Position numbers and translations under genes: made by a program. Shown one piece after another: positions 55,363 through 64,000 of a stretch of DNA of 64,000 bases (position 1 is its first letter; the number at the start of each line of letters is the position of its first letter). The notes beneath the pieces are model-generated. The model ran no database searches. It saw only the letters and a list, made by a program, of their open reading frames with translations, and was not told the origin of the DNA. Origin of the DNA: Okeanomitos corallinicola TIOX110 (lineage in GTDB: Bacteria; Cyanobacteriota; Cyanobacteriia; Cyanobacteriales; Nostocaceae); assembly GCF_038050375.1 (NCBI RefSeq), contig NZ_CP150886.1, positions 930,001 to 994,000 on the forward strand, in the 5' to 3' direction.

Positions 55363-56865
55363 ATGAGTCTTACTTTCCAAGAACTAGGTATTTCCCAAGA
55401 GCGTGTTGAGCAATTAGAAAAAATTGGCTTTACCGCACCTACAAATATTCAAGCTCAAGCCATTCCTGAACTGTTATCAGGTCGTGATGTAGTTGGTCAA
55501 TCCCAAACAGGTACAGGTAAAACCGCTGCTTTCTCGCTACCAATGTTAGAAAAATTGGATGTGGGCAAAAGAGCAGTGCAAGCCATTGTGTTAACACCCA
55601 CCCGTGAACTAGCAATGCAGGTTCATGATGCCATCTCCCAATTTATGGGTGACGATGGATTGCGGGTATTAGCTATCTATGGTGGACAGTCAATTGATCG
55701 GCAGATTTCCCAACTCAAACGTGGTGTTCATGTTGTTGTCGGTACTCCCGGTCGAATGATTGATTTATTAGATCGGGGTTCTTTAAAACTAGACCAAGTG
55801 AAATGGTTTGTTTTAGATGAAGCTGATGAAATGTTGAGTATGGGCTTTATTGATGATGTGATCAAAATTTTGTCCCAAGCTCCTAACGAGCGTCAAACCG
55901 CGTTATTCTCGGCAACCATGCCCCCATCTATTCGTCAACTGGTGAACAAGTTCCTCAATTCTCCAGTTACCGTTACCGTGCAACAACCTAAAGCTACACC
56001 TAACAAAATTAACCAGGTAGCTTATTTAATTCCTCGACATTGGACAAAGGCTAAAGCTTTACAGCCAATCTTGGAAATGGAAGATCCAGAAACAGCTTTA
56101 ATCTTTGTGCGGACTCGACGGACAGCAGCAGAATTAACCAATCAATTGCAAGCCGCCGGTCATAGTGTGGACGAATATCATGGTGATTTATCTCAGCAAG
56201 CACGGGAAAGATTATTGATTCGTTTCCGTAACCGTCAAGTGCGCTGGGTGGTAGCTACAGATATTGCCGCCCGTGGTTTAGATGTGGATCTGCTTTCCCA
56301 CGTCATTAATTATGACTTACCGGATAGCGCAGAAACATACGTTCACCGGATTGGTAGAACCGGTCGTGCTGGTAAGGAAGGAACTGCAATTTCTTTAGTA
56401 CAACCCTTTGAACGTCGTAAGCAACAGGCATTTGAACGCCATAACCGCCAAACTTGGCAGGTGTTGACAATTCCTACCAGAGCGCAAATTGAAGCTCGAC
56501 ATATTCAGAAGTTGAAAGATCAGGTTTCCGAAGCTTTAGCCGGTGAACGGTTGGCTTCATTCTTGCCTATTATTAGCGAATTGACTGAAAAATATGATGC
56601 TCAGGCGATCGCTGCTGCGGCTTTACAAATTGCCTATGATCAAACCCGTCCCGCTTGGTTGCAAAATGGTGTAGATGTTCCCGCAGAAGAACCTACCCCC
56701 AAACCCAAAAAGCGTCGTGATGGTGGCGATCGCAACCGTTCTTGGTCTAAATCTGACAGAAATGGTGGTGATAACCGTCCAACCCCCAAACCAAAATTAC
56801 GGAATGATCGCCGTGAACCTTCCATTACACCCGGTAATCAGAAATTAGGCTCTCATAGAGAATAG
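55363..56865 (+). CDS. DEAD-box RNA helicase (DeaD/CrhR-like)
   Basis: 500 aa. All core motifs are seen: Q motif (TFQELGISQERVEQLEKIGF), I GQSQTGTGKTAA (about residues 45-56), Ia PTRELAMQ, Ib TPGRMID, II DEADEML (about 152-158), III SAT, V ATDIAARGLD and VI HRIGRTGRAGK (about 326-336). A C-terminal extension (RQTWQVLTIPTRAQIEARHI, then a basic GGDRN-rich tail) resembles the cyanobacterial cold- and redox-induced helicase CrhR. It unwinds RNA duplexes, probably in ribosome or mRNA metabolism. CTAGGAGAA lies about 5 nt before the start ATG. Confidence 0.93.
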   Translation: MSLTFQELGISQERVEQLEKIGFTAPTNIQAQAIPELLSGRDVVGQSQTGTGKTAAFSLPMLEKLDVGKRAVQAIVLTPTRELAMQVHDAISQFMGDDGLRVLAIYGGQSIDRQISQLKRGVHVVVGTPGRMIDLLDRGSLKLDQVKWFVLDEADEMLSMGFIDDVIKILSQAPNERQTALFSATMPPSIRQLVNKFLNSPVTVTVQQPKATPNKINQVAYLIPRHWTKAKALQPILEMEDPETALIFVRTRRTAAELTNQLQAAGHSVDEYHGDLSQQARERLLIRFRNRQVRWVVATDIAARGLDVDLLSHVINYDLPDSAETYVHRIGRTGRAGKEGTAISLVQPFERRKQQAFERHNRQTWQVLTIPTRAQIEARHIQKLKDQVSEALAGERLASFLPIISELTEKYDAQAIAAAALQIAYDQTRPAWLQNGVDVPAEEPTPKPKKRRDGGDRNRSWSKSDRNGGDNRPTPKPKLRNDRREPSITPGNQKLGSHRE

Positions 56866-56955
56866 GTAACAGGCACTACGCCTCTGTGACAGATGACGGA
56901 TGATTGACTATTTTTCCCTTTCTCAATCAAAAATGGGATTTTGTGTGGAAATTTC

Positions 56956-57897
56956 TTATTTCCAGGGTTGGGTGATTTGCTCTAACTCGCCTAACTCATC
57001 ATCGGTCATGTTCCAACCTAAAGCGCCGACATTCTGTTTTACCTGATCGGCGTTTTTGACTCCCGCAATGGGTATTACGTTCCCCTGGGCAATTAACCAG
57101 TTAAGGGCTACTTGGGCAGGGGTACAATCATATTTTTCCCCAATTTTTGTTAATAAAGATAAAACTGGCGCAATTTTATTTAAACCATCTTGACTAAATC
57201 GCGGGTCTATGCTTCTAGCACCTGTAGGTTTGTAAGCAGTTGTATATTTACCTGTTAATAATCCCTGAGCTAAGGGACTGTAAGCTAATATTGTGATGCC
57301 TAAATTACGGGCAGTTTGTAAAATACCATTAGTCTCGATTTGTCTTGTTAATAAAGAATAACGCACTTGGTTAACTGCTAAAGGTACTCCCCGTGCGGAT
57401 AAAGTTTTGTGTGCTGCTTGCATTTCCGCCGCCGAATAATTACTGACACCGATTGAGCCAATTCTTCCCCGCTGTACTTCGTCGGCTAAGGTATTCATCA
57501 AAGTTTCTTGACTAAGTAAAAATGTAAATGGCCAATGAACTTGGTATAATTCTATTCTTTCAACCTGTAGCCGTTTGAGACTTTCTGTCAACGCTTCAGA
57601 TACAGATTTGCCATCCCAACGCCAGGGTAAAGGACCAAACTTAGTCGCAACTTGCACTTTTTCGGGGTTTTGTTTCATAAACTTTCCTAAAAACTGTTCA
57701 GAAAGTCCTAACCCGTAAATTTCCGCAGTATCAAAGAATGTCACCCCAGCTTCTACAGCAGCATTAAAAGCCGCTTGTAACTGTTCTTCCCCGTAAGCAT
57801 CACCGTAATTCCAAAAAAGTTTATCACCCCATGCCCAAGTTCCTATACATAGGGGGGGGACAGTTAAGCCAGTTTTACCTAGTGTGATAGTTTCCAT
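56956..57897 (-). CDS. Aldo/keto reductase
   Basis: 313 aa from the ATG at 57897 (METITLGKTGLTVPPLCIGT); an upstream extension to 57957 is basic and unlikely. The tetrad is visible as FFDTAEIYGLG (Asp and Tyr near 56 and 61), VATKFG (Lys near 86) and YQVHWP (His near 120). NADPH binding is suggested by PIAGVKNADQVKQNVGALGW near the end. Substrate unknown. It diverges from the PucC-like transporter gene at 58048. Confidence 0.9.
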   Translation of the reverse strand: METITLGKTGLTVPPLCIGTWAWGDKLFWNYGDAYGEEQLQAAFNAAVEAGVTFFDTAEIYGLGLSEQFLGKFMKQNPEKVQVATKFGPLPWRWDGKSVSEALTESLKRLQVERIELYQVHWPFTFLLSQETLMNTLADEVQRGRIGSIGVSNYSAAEMQAAHKTLSARGVPLAVNQVRYSLLTRQIETNGILQTARNLGITILAYSPLAQGLLTGKYTTAYKPTGARSIDPRFSQDGLNKIAPVLSLLTKIGEKYDCTPAQVALNWLIAQGNVIPIAGVKNADQVKQNVGALGWNMTDDELGELEQITQPWK

Positions 57898-58047
57898 GTT
57901 GTTAAAATAATTATATTTACATTTCTTTACCTTTTTTAGTTTAGCGTCTTCTCTCAACTTGTTCAGGTGAATCGAAAGAGTTGAGGGATTTCAGTTTATC
58001 TTATTTAATGAAAGGTTAAATTCTGTAAGCAATAGCAGCAAGTAACT

Positions 58048-59475
58048 ATGGCAGGTGAAATTTTTGATCCCCCAACAGAATATCTAGCAAAACCAAAAGT
58101 CAATATAGTGACAATGTTTAGGCTAGGATTATTCCAGATGGGGTTAAGTATGATGTCTATTTTGACTCTGGGGGTACTGAACAGAGTCATGATTCAAGAA
58201 ATAGCTATTCCTGCAACCTTAGTCTCCTTAGTTTTAGCCTTACCAGCTTTTGTTGCACCGACAAGGATTTGGTTTGGACAGATTTCCGATGTTAAACCCT
58301 TTTTAGGTTATCATCGCACAGCTTATGTATGGGTAGGAGCGGGAATATTTGCGATCGCTGCCTTTTTAGCGATACAAGTGATATGGTTGTTAAACGCAGC
58401 AAGTGGTGATACCTGGGTATGGACAACCCAAACCATGGGTTTAACAGCACTTTTAGGTTTAGTTTTTGCTATTTATGGTTTAGCAATTTGTTTAAGTGGG
58501 ACAACATTTGCAGCTTTATTAGTAGATATTTCCGAAGAAGATAACCGTTCCCAAGTCGTTGGTATTGTTTGGTCAATGCTAATGGTAGGAATTATAGTTG
58601 GAGCAATTGTTAGTTCCAGTTTATTAAAACAACTAGATGGTGATGCAACCTTGGAAACCTTACAAAATGCCGTTAATCGCCTATTTATGGTTGTTCCCGG
58701 TATTGTTTTTGGGTTATCAATAATTGCTACCTTTGGTGTAGAAAAAAAATATTCCCGATTTTCCCAACGTTCCACACCAGGAAACCGAGAAGATAGTATT
58801 GGTTTAGGTAAAGCATGGTCAATATTAACAGCTAGTCCCCAAACAGGTTTGTTTTTCACATTTTTATTAGTGATGACAATTAGTTTGTTTATGCAAGACC
58901 CAATTTTAGAACCTTATGCGGGTCAAGTTTTTAATATGCCTTTATCTGAAAGTACCCAACTCAACGTTTTTTATGGGACAGGAATTTTAATTGCTTATGG
59001 GATCACAGGGTTTTTTATTGTGCCAAGATTAGGTAAAAAAAGAACTATAAGATTAGGTTGTTTTTTAGTCGCTTTTTCGGCTTTACTACTTGGCTTTTCT
59101 GGGTTTTCTGCTAATCCTAACGTGCTAAAAGTTGGGTTAGTGATATTTGGTTTATCTACAGGTTTCTTAACAACTGCTGCTGTTAGTTTAATGTTAGATT
59201 TAACTGTTGCAGAAGCCGCAGGTACTTTTATTGGTGCTTGGGGATTAGCACAATCTATATCTAGAGGTATAGCTATCTTTATCGGTGGTACTGTTTTAGA
59301 TATAGGTCGTAATTTATTACCTAATAATTTAGTCTTAGCTTACGGTTTAGTTTTTGCTTTAGAAGCATTAGGAATGATCATATCACTAAGTTTTTTAAGT
59401 AAAATAAATGTGCAGGAATTTCAAACTAATACTAAACAAGCTTTAGCTTCTGTTTTAGAAAGTGATCTAGATTAG
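58048..59475 (+). CDS. BCD-family MFS transporter (PucC/LhaA-like)
   Basis: 475 aa with about twelve membrane helices. The family pattern is FDPPTEYLAKPKVNIVTMFR, then LVLALPAFVAPTRIWFGQIS and DVKPFLGYHRTAYVWVG (about residues 67-100). PucC and LhaA help assemble light-harvesting complexes in purple bacteria; cyanobacterial members are less studied and may move pigments or assist photosystem assembly. The neighbouring genes give no direct link, although chlG is 3.1 kb downstream. Confidence 0.87.
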   Translation: MAGEIFDPPTEYLAKPKVNIVTMFRLGLFQMGLSMMSILTLGVLNRVMIQEIAIPATLVSLVLALPAFVAPTRIWFGQISDVKPFLGYHRTAYVWVGAGIFAIAAFLAIQVIWLLNAASGDTWVWTTQTMGLTALLGLVFAIYGLAICLSGTTFAALLVDISEEDNRSQVVGIVWSMLMVGIIVGAIVSSSLLKQLDGDATLETLQNAVNRLFMVVPGIVFGLSIIATFGVEKKYSRFSQRSTPGNREDSIGLGKAWSILTASPQTGLFFTFLLVMTISLFMQDPILEPYAGQVFNMPLSESTQLNVFYGTGILIAYGITGFFIVPRLGKKRTIRLGCFLVAFSALLLGFSGFSANPNVLKVGLVIFGLSTGFLTTAAVSLMLDLTVAEAAGTFIGAWGLAQSISRGIAIFIGGTVLDIGRNLLPNNLVLAYGLVFALEALGMIISLSFLSKINVQEFQTNTKQALASVLESDLD

Positions 59476-59555
59476 ATAATAGGTAATAGGTAATTTAATT
59501 TATCTACTTTCCTATAACTAATGACTAATGAACAATGACTAATAACAAATAACAA

Positions 59556-60362
59556 ATGAATGATTTTTGGAATTCGATTTTAGATTTTTCCGAAACTACT
59601 ACTACCAGAGTCGGAAAACAATTAATGCGGGATTTTGGCAAAGTACAAGCTTCTCAAAAAGCCGATGGTAGTTTAGTTACTCAAGCTGATAAATGGGCTG
59701 ATCAAGAAATTAGAGATGCGATCGCCTCTAATTTTTCTGGTTATGGTATTTTAAGTGAAGAAAGTGATAAAACTTTTCCCGATACAGAATGGTGTTGGGT
59801 AATTGATCCTTTAGATGGGACAACCAACTTTACACGGGGTATTCCTATTTGGTCAATTTCTCTCGGTTTACTTTATCGAGGTACACCCATTTTTGGTTAT
59901 GTTTACGCCCCACCATTAAATCAAGCATTTCATGGTTTTTGGCCTGGTTCATCAGGGTTACAAACACCAACAGGAGCATTTTTAAATAACCATCCTATTC
60001 ATACCAGTAAAGATTATCCGAGTGGGAATCACTTTTTTAATCTTTGTTCTCGGAGTACGGGAATTATTCAACCGGGATTTCCTTGTAAATTAAGAATGTT
60101 AGGAGTTGCAAGTTATAACTTTTTAACCGTTGCAACTGGTGCAGTTTTGGGAGGTATTGAAGCGACTCCCAAAGTATGGGATATTGCAGGTGCATGGGTA
60201 ATTCTACAAGCTGCTGGTGGAAGTTGGATATCATTAAAAAATGACCCTTTTCCATTAATATCAGGGACAGATTATAGCAATATATCTTTTCCCACAATGG
60301 TTGTTAGTGATCCAAAAGTGGAATCTGTATTTACACCATTTCTAGAAGGTATTAAATTGTAA
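59556..60362 (+). CDS. Inositol-monophosphatase family protein
   Basis: 268 aa. Metal-binding motifs: GILSEESDK (about residues 66-74), VIDPLDGTTNFTRG (about 86-99) and VWDIAGAWVIL (about 207-217). The family hydrolyses inositol phosphates, histidinol phosphate or similar; the exact substrate is open. It follows the PucC-like gene after an 80-nt spacer with TAATGAC-type repeats and precedes a zinc dehydrogenase on the same strand, so the three may be one transcription unit. Confidence 0.9.
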   Translation: MNDFWNSILDFSETTTTRVGKQLMRDFGKVQASQKADGSLVTQADKWADQEIRDAIASNFSGYGILSEESDKTFPDTEWCWVIDPLDGTTNFTRGIPIWSISLGLLYRGTPIFGYVYAPPLNQAFHGFWPGSSGLQTPTGAFLNNHPIHTSKDYPSGNHFFNLCSRSTGIIQPGFPCKLRMLGVASYNFLTVATGAVLGGIEATPKVWDIAGAWVILQAAGGSWISLKNDPFPLISGTDYSNISFPTMVVSDPKVESVFTPFLEGIKL

Positions 60363-60428
60363 TTAGTAATTGGTGATTGGGAAAAACTAATGACTAATAA
60401 CTAATGACTAATGACTAATAATAAAATC

Positions 60429-61382
60429 ATGAAAGCACTTTGGCTAGAAAATAATCAACTACAATTAAAAACAGATATTCCCATTCCTCAACCAGCAGAT
60501 GGAGAAGCTTTAATAAAAGTTTTGCGTGCAGGAATTTGTAACACTGATTTAGAATTACTCAGAGGTTATTATCCCTATCAAGGAATTTTAGGTCATGAGT
60601 TTGTAGGAGTTGTTGAAAAAGGTTCAGAACATTTAATTAATAAAAGAGTTGTTGGAGAAATTAACGCAGCTTGTGGTTATTGTCGTTTTTGTTTGCAAGG
60701 AGTACCTACCCATTGTGAAAATCGTACCGTTTTAGGTATTGTGAATAGAAATGGTGCTTTTGCTGAATATCTATCTTTACCTGAAAAAAACCTGCATATT
60801 GTTCCAGAAAACGTTTCTACAGACGCAGCAACTTTTACTGAACCTATTGCAGCAGCTTTAGAAATTCAAGAACAGGTAAAAATAACTCCAGATGATAGAG
60901 TTTTAGTAGTGGGAGATGGAAAATTAGGACAATTAATTTCTCAAACTTTAGCTTTAACTGGTTGTGATTTATTAGTAGTGGGAAGACACAAAGATAAATT
61001 ACAAAATTTAGAAAATCTGGGAATAAAAACAGGTTTAGCTGATAGTATCAAAGATAGAAGTTTTGATATTGCTGTTGATTGTACAGGAAATCCTGAAGGT
61101 TTTGCTACTGCACGTCGCGCTTTACGTCCTAGAGGTACATTAGTTTTAAAAAGTACCTATGCTGGTAATTTAAGTGTGGATATGTCTTCATTAGTGGTAG
61201 ATGAAATCACCCTGATAGGTTCTCGTTGTGGTCCCTTTTCTCCCGCGTTGGAATTATTAGCGACAAACCAGGTAGATGTCACACCACTAATTAATAGTTA
61301 TTATTCCCTAAGTGAAGGTCTAGCAGCTTTTGAAAAAGCCCAAACGAAGGGAGTTTTAAAGGTATTGTTGGATATGAATTAG
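60429..61382 (+). CDS. Zinc-dependent alcohol dehydrogenase-like protein (MDR superfamily)
   Basis: 317 aa from the ATG at 60429 (MKALWLENNQLQLKTDIPIP). Catalytic zinc ligands: AGICNTDLELL and GHEFVG; structural zinc: AACGYCRFCLQGVPTHC with four cysteines; the Rossmann motif VLVVGDGKLGQLISQ is near residue 160. The family includes threonine- and alcohol-type dehydrogenases; the substrate is unknown. The in-frame ATG at 60411 belongs to a tandem repeat (ATGACTAATGACTAATAA), so I use the later one. Confidence 0.88.
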   Translation: MKALWLENNQLQLKTDIPIPQPADGEALIKVLRAGICNTDLELLRGYYPYQGILGHEFVGVVEKGSEHLINKRVVGEINAACGYCRFCLQGVPTHCENRTVLGIVNRNGAFAEYLSLPEKNLHIVPENVSTDAATFTEPIAAALEIQEQVKITPDDRVLVVGDGKLGQLISQTLALTGCDLLVVGRHKDKLQNLENLGIKTGLADSIKDRSFDIAVDCTGNPEGFATARRALRPRGTLVLKSTYAGNLSVDMSSLVVDEITLIGSRCGPFSPALELLATNQVDVTPLINSYYSLSEGLAAFEKAQTKGVLKVLLDMN

Positions 61383-61404
61383 TAAATTTAAAAAACAAAT
61401 CAAC

Positions 61405-61959
61405 TCACATTGATGCTGCACCATTGCTAACTAAACGTTTAAATAAAGCTGCTGACCAACCGGTTTCTTTTAAAACTGCATTTGTGGCAACATCTATATA
61501 AGATTGTTCAATAAATGCTAAATCAATCATGCAAATTTTGCCCAAAGCTGCTTGTAATTCTTCTGATTTTCCTTCAGTTTTCAGCTTTTTCCCAACTTCA
61601 TTAACTACTGTAGCCATACCTGGGACTATATGTTGGGGTTGAATGCCAACTTTAACATGAACTAAACCTATTTTCCATCTTCTTTGGGCATAGTTATCAC
61701 CCCAATTATCAATACCTGTAAACATTTCATGAAACCAGGTAACAAAGGTTTGTTTTAATCTATGAACTCTTCCTTCGGTTTCGTTTAAAACCGCGTTCAT
61801 TTCCTCATCACGTCCTAAATAACCATAGAAATGATCTGCCATTTCTGCGGCAATTTCTAATCCCCAATCTGCATTTGCTTTTAAAATTTCTTTATCTTTT
61901 TCTGTAAAATCAAATCTTCTGACTAAGGTAGTCATAAATACTACTGGATCTATACTCAT
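61405..61959 (-). CDS. Single-domain protoglobin
   Basis: 184 aa with the protoglobin/globin-coupled sensor fold: FTEKDKEILKANADW, FYGYLGRDEEMNAVL, VTWFHEMFTGIDNWGDNYAQ, then RRWKIGLVHVKVGIQPQHI where the His in LVHVKVG is the expected proximal haem ligand. There is no output domain, so it is not a chemotaxis or cyclase sensor on its own. It may bind oxygen, nitric oxide or carbon monoxide. A palindrome lies upstream (62032-62050). Confidence 0.85.
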   Translation of the reverse strand: MSIDPVVFMTTLVRRFDFTEKDKEILKANADWGLEIAAEMADHFYGYLGRDEEMNAVLNETEGRVHRLKQTFVTWFHEMFTGIDNWGDNYAQRRWKIGLVHVKVGIQPQHIVPGMATVVNEVGKKLKTEGKSEELQAALGKICMIDLAFIEQSYIDVATNAVLKETGWSAALFKRLVSNGAASM

Positions 61960-62031
61960 AATTTATCCTTTAGCTTTGCTATTTACTTGTTGTAATTTAA
62001 CTTACAAAGTTGAGGAAGTTGTGAAGATGGC

Positions 62032-62050
62032 AATATTTGTAACAAATATT
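62032..62050. promoter_or_regulatory. Palindrome upstream of the protoglobin gene
   Basis: AATATTTG-TAA-CAAATATT is a perfect 8-bp inverted repeat 73-91 nt upstream of the protoglobin start, in an otherwise unstructured 281-bp spacer. It could be an operator; no regulator is assigned. Confidence 0.45.
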
Positions 62051-62240
62051 TGTAGTTTGTATGGGAATTTACATAATTTGATGTCAGAATCATGATATCT
62101 GGTTACTGAGCGATAGTCGAAGTACAGGATTTAAGGATATAGAGGATGGTATCAGATCCCCAACTTGTTTTTTAGTAATCTTCTCATTTATCAGATTAAT
62201 TATCATAGAGGTACAGAGCCTTTTTCCACAAACTAAAATA

Positions 62241-62573
62241 TTAATTAGCCTGATAATCTTTACAATTAATGGCTTCTTCTGTGTTAGCAATGTAAGGATT
62301 TACCGTACATTTAAGGCGGTAATTATTAGTAAAAAACTGGCATTTATGACAGGGGATTTGGTGCATTTTTTTGGCAGTTTTTACAGTATTTTTAGTTACT
62401 ATCCATAAGTTTAGAAATACTAAAATAATCATACTCCAAGCAACAACAAAGCAAATCGGAATTAGGAATGGTTGTATTCCATGAATGAGAAAAGATAAAA
62501 AACTTAACACGGCAAATTCTAATAAAAGTGAGGAGTTAGGAACTAATATAACTCCTAACTCCTGATTGATCAC
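62241..62573 (-). CDS. Conserved membrane protein with a cysteine-rich tail
   Basis: 110 aa. Two hydrophobic segments (about residues 15-33 and 36-57) are followed by a tail with CHKCQFFTNNYRLKC and INCKDY, four cysteines that could bind a metal or be disulfide-bonded. I recognise a cyanobacterial pattern but no function. The first ~17 codons (INQELGVILVPNSSLL) are formed by an inverted repeat AGGAGTTAGGA/TCCTAACTCCT (62531-62541, 62553-62563), so the true start may lie elsewhere. Confidence 0.6.
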   Translation of the reverse strand: MINQELGVILVPNSSLLLEFAVLSFLSFLIHGIQPFLIPICFVVAWSMIILVFLNLWIVTKNTVKTAKKMHQIPCHKCQFFTNNYRLKCTVNPYIANTEEAINCKDYQAN

Positions 62574-62595
62574 TTCTAGCTAAAGATATATTAAG

Positions 62596-63630
62596 CTAAA
62601 TTCCTGCGTGTCCTAATGCTAAACCTGTGACTAACATTCCAAAGACTAGGAAAGGTTGAGCGCTGGCTTGATATTTAACATCATTAGCGATGGGGTCACG
62701 GAGAAAATACATATCCTGGAAAGTGATTTGAGGAATGATTAATAATACCAGGATGGCAGCGTAGAGATTTTCGTGAATGGTGACGAGATAACCTGCAACT
62801 AAACCTTGGAATAAATCAATCATGACTACACAAATTAAAGCCGCAGTTTGGATACCAAACATGACTGGTAATGATTTTAAACCGAGTTGGCGATCGCCTT
62901 CAACACTTTTGAAGTCGTTAACAATAGCAATACCTAAACCAGCCAAACTATAAAATAAAGTGAGAACTACAATCTTCCAATTTAGCTCACCAAATAAAGC
63001 ATGACCAGCCCACCAAGGTAGAGCGATATAACTTGCACCTAAAGCATAGTTTCCTAACCAACCATTTTGTTTTAATTTTAATGGTGGTGCAGAATAGATA
63101 TAGGCGATAAAAGACCCAAAAACAGACAACATTAAAACATTAGGAAATTCATGACCTGCCCATAAATCTAAAGTGTAGGCTACTGCATATCCTAATAATA
63201 CTAAAAGCACGAATTGGCTAATTACTTGTTTTTCCGAAATTGCCCCAGAAGGGATCGGTCTGTAAGGTTCATTAATTGCGTCTATTTCCCGGTCATAATA
63301 ATCATTGATGGTTTGGGTGTAACCAGTTAACAAAGGACCAGAAAGCAACATACACAAAGCTGCTTTTAAGACATTTTCCAAACTCCAGGTGTAATTTCCT
63401 GAAGATGCTGCACCACAGACCACACCCCAGATTAAAGGAATCCAGGTGATAGGTTTCATCAACTGTAAACGAATTTTCCAGATTGATGTTTCTCCGGTTG
63501 CAGCACCTTTCATACCCAGAAGTTGACGAGTTTTCGCATTACGATCTTCTAGGTTTGTTGCTGGCTGATTTGTAGATTCTACTGCCTCATTTGGTTGAGG
63601 ATTTTGATTAATGGGATTTGATTCAGACAT
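62596..63630 (-). CDS. chlG: Chlorophyll synthase
   Basis: 344 aa from the ATG at 63630 (MSESNPINQNPQPNEAVEST). It joins chlorophyllide to phytyl or geranylgeranyl diphosphate, the last step of chlorophyll a synthesis, in the thylakoid membrane. The UbiA-type motif is NDYYDREIDAINEPYRPIPS (about residues 133-152), the second is FKSVEGDRQLGLKSLPV (about 237-253), and there are about eight to nine membrane helices. The frame extends to 63723, but the extra residues come from tandem repeats and are rejected. Confidence 0.96.
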   Translation of the reverse strand: MSESNPINQNPQPNEAVESTNQPATNLEDRNAKTRQLLGMKGAATGETSIWKIRLQLMKPITWIPLIWGVVCGAASSGNYTWSLENVLKAALCMLLSGPLLTGYTQTINDYYDREIDAINEPYRPIPSGAISEKQVISQFVLLVLLGYAVAYTLDLWAGHEFPNVLMLSVFGSFIAYIYSAPPLKLKQNGWLGNYALGASYIALPWWAGHALFGELNWKIVVLTLFYSLAGLGIAIVNDFKSVEGDRQLGLKSLPVMFGIQTAALICVVMIDLFQGLVAGYLVTIHENLYAAILVLLIIPQITFQDMYFLRDPIANDVKYQASAQPFLVFGMLVTGLALGHAGI

Positions 63631-63663
63631 CAGATGTAATAGGTAATTGGTGCTAGGAAAAGA

Positions 63664-63750
63664 AAGGAACAGGGAACAGGGAACAGGGAATTTTCTCACT
63701 ATCTCGCTATTTCCTACTGTCACCTGTCACCTGTCACCTGTCACCTGTCA
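63664..63750. repeat. Heptamer tandem repeats upstream of chlG
   Basis: GGGAACA units (63664-63690) and CTGTCAC units (63717-63750) occupy the 120-nt spacer between the ATPase tail and chlG. Confidence 0.9.
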
Positions 63751-63753
63751 AAA

Positions 63754-64000
63754 CTAAAAAGAAATTATCAAATAACTATTTTGAAATTTTGCCCCGGTTA
63801 TGGGTTTACCACTGAGAGCGGGGGGTAAGAAGATATTACGGCGATGATCTCCAGCTTCCACCGTGACCTCTGGCCCTTGTTGAGTGAGTTTGACTTGTTT
63901 TTTATCAAAACCTGGTAAAAATAAGCGTACTTGACGATTATGTACGTCTATTTCCATTGGTTTAGGTGCTTTTGATGCTTGTTCCATAAAATTAGGTAGG
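63754..64000 (-). CDS. C-terminal part of an ArsA/Get3-type ATPase with an HSP20-like domain (partial)
   Basis: The frame is open to the right window edge (it reads LPNF before the ATG at 63987) and ends at 63754. The visible 77+ residues (VRLFLPGFDKKQVKLTQQGP, DHRRNIFLPPALSGKPITGA, SYLIISF) match the alpha-crystallin-like domain found at the end of cyanobacterial ArsA/Get3 ATPases. The ATPase part lies beyond the window, so a short stand-alone protein starting at 63987 is also possible. Confidence 0.65.
   Translation of the reverse strand, partial: LPNFMEQASKAPKPMEIDVHNRQVRLFLPGFDKKQVKLTQQGPEVTVEAGDHRRNIFLPPALSGKPITGAKFQNSYLIISF

Noticed and set aside
62090-62290. Minus-strand frame downstream of the cysteine-rich membrane protein
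   Set aside because: Basic, low-complexity translation with no ribosome binding site; overlaps the end of the better-supported gene.

Overview
The window looks like the chromosome of a low-GC filamentous (Nostocales-type) cyanobacterium. Photosynthesis genes (psbI, psbQ, chlG, btpA, a PucC-like transporter), the octamer GCGATCGC (HIP1) in many places, heptanucleotide short tandem repeats between genes, and cyanobacterial families (GAF-GAF-PAS adenylate cyclase, DUF3769 outer-membrane protein, CrhR-like helicase) all agree. I cannot name the species. I saw no rRNA, tRNA or CRISPR array.

Layout. 1-5.9 kb: the end of an arsM-like gene and arsS (arsenosugar pathway), a 1.1 kb non-coding stretch with two copies of the Yfr1 sRNA core motif, an adenylate cyclase and a small membrane protein between inverted copies of a short repeat. 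6-13.9 kb: an accessory island with an AAA ATPase/DUF4276 pair, an RHH/PIN toxin-antitoxin pair, a PD-(D/E)xK protein plus its truncated near-identical copy, a type II-like restriction-modification pair, a zinc-motif protein flanked by related attC-like repeats, and many palindromic repeats. The far end of the island abuts smc, and a 36-bp copy of the smc 3' end lies inside the island. 17.6-19.3 kb: a TnpB-only element lacking the usual zinc-ribbon cysteines, then a MITE-like palindrome. 19.3-34.7 kb: mostly housekeeping genes (GNAT, comF, purF, purL, LptD-like protein, psbI, a hexapeptide acyltransferase, glycogen phosphorylase) with two long AT-rich spacers.

35.1-39 kb: a compact three-gene cassette, which I regard as the best candidate for an undescribed system: a 74-aa protein, a P-loop ATPase, and (start/stop overlap TAATG) a protein with a conserved-looking N-terminal domain followed by a TPR array made of almost identical 126-bp units. 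The near-identity implies recent repeat turnover, as expected of a fast-changing recognition surface. 39-64 kb: ordinary core genes: DUF429 protein, mechanosensitive-channel-like protein, dynamin-like GTPase, argH, larB, an SDR, a ThiO/DAO-type oxidase, psbQ, a VKOR-thioredoxin fusion, btpA, rimO, a DEAD-box helicase, an aldo/keto reductase, a PucC-like transporter, an inositol-phosphatase-family enzyme, a zinc alcohol dehydrogenase, a protoglobin, chlG and the end of an ArsA/Get3-like ATPase.

Mobile short repeats shape many gene edges here: several genes (purF, chlG, the zinc alcohol dehydrogenase) have false upstream starts created by tandem heptamers, and smc and the DUF429 gene carry dispersed repeats inserted in frame.
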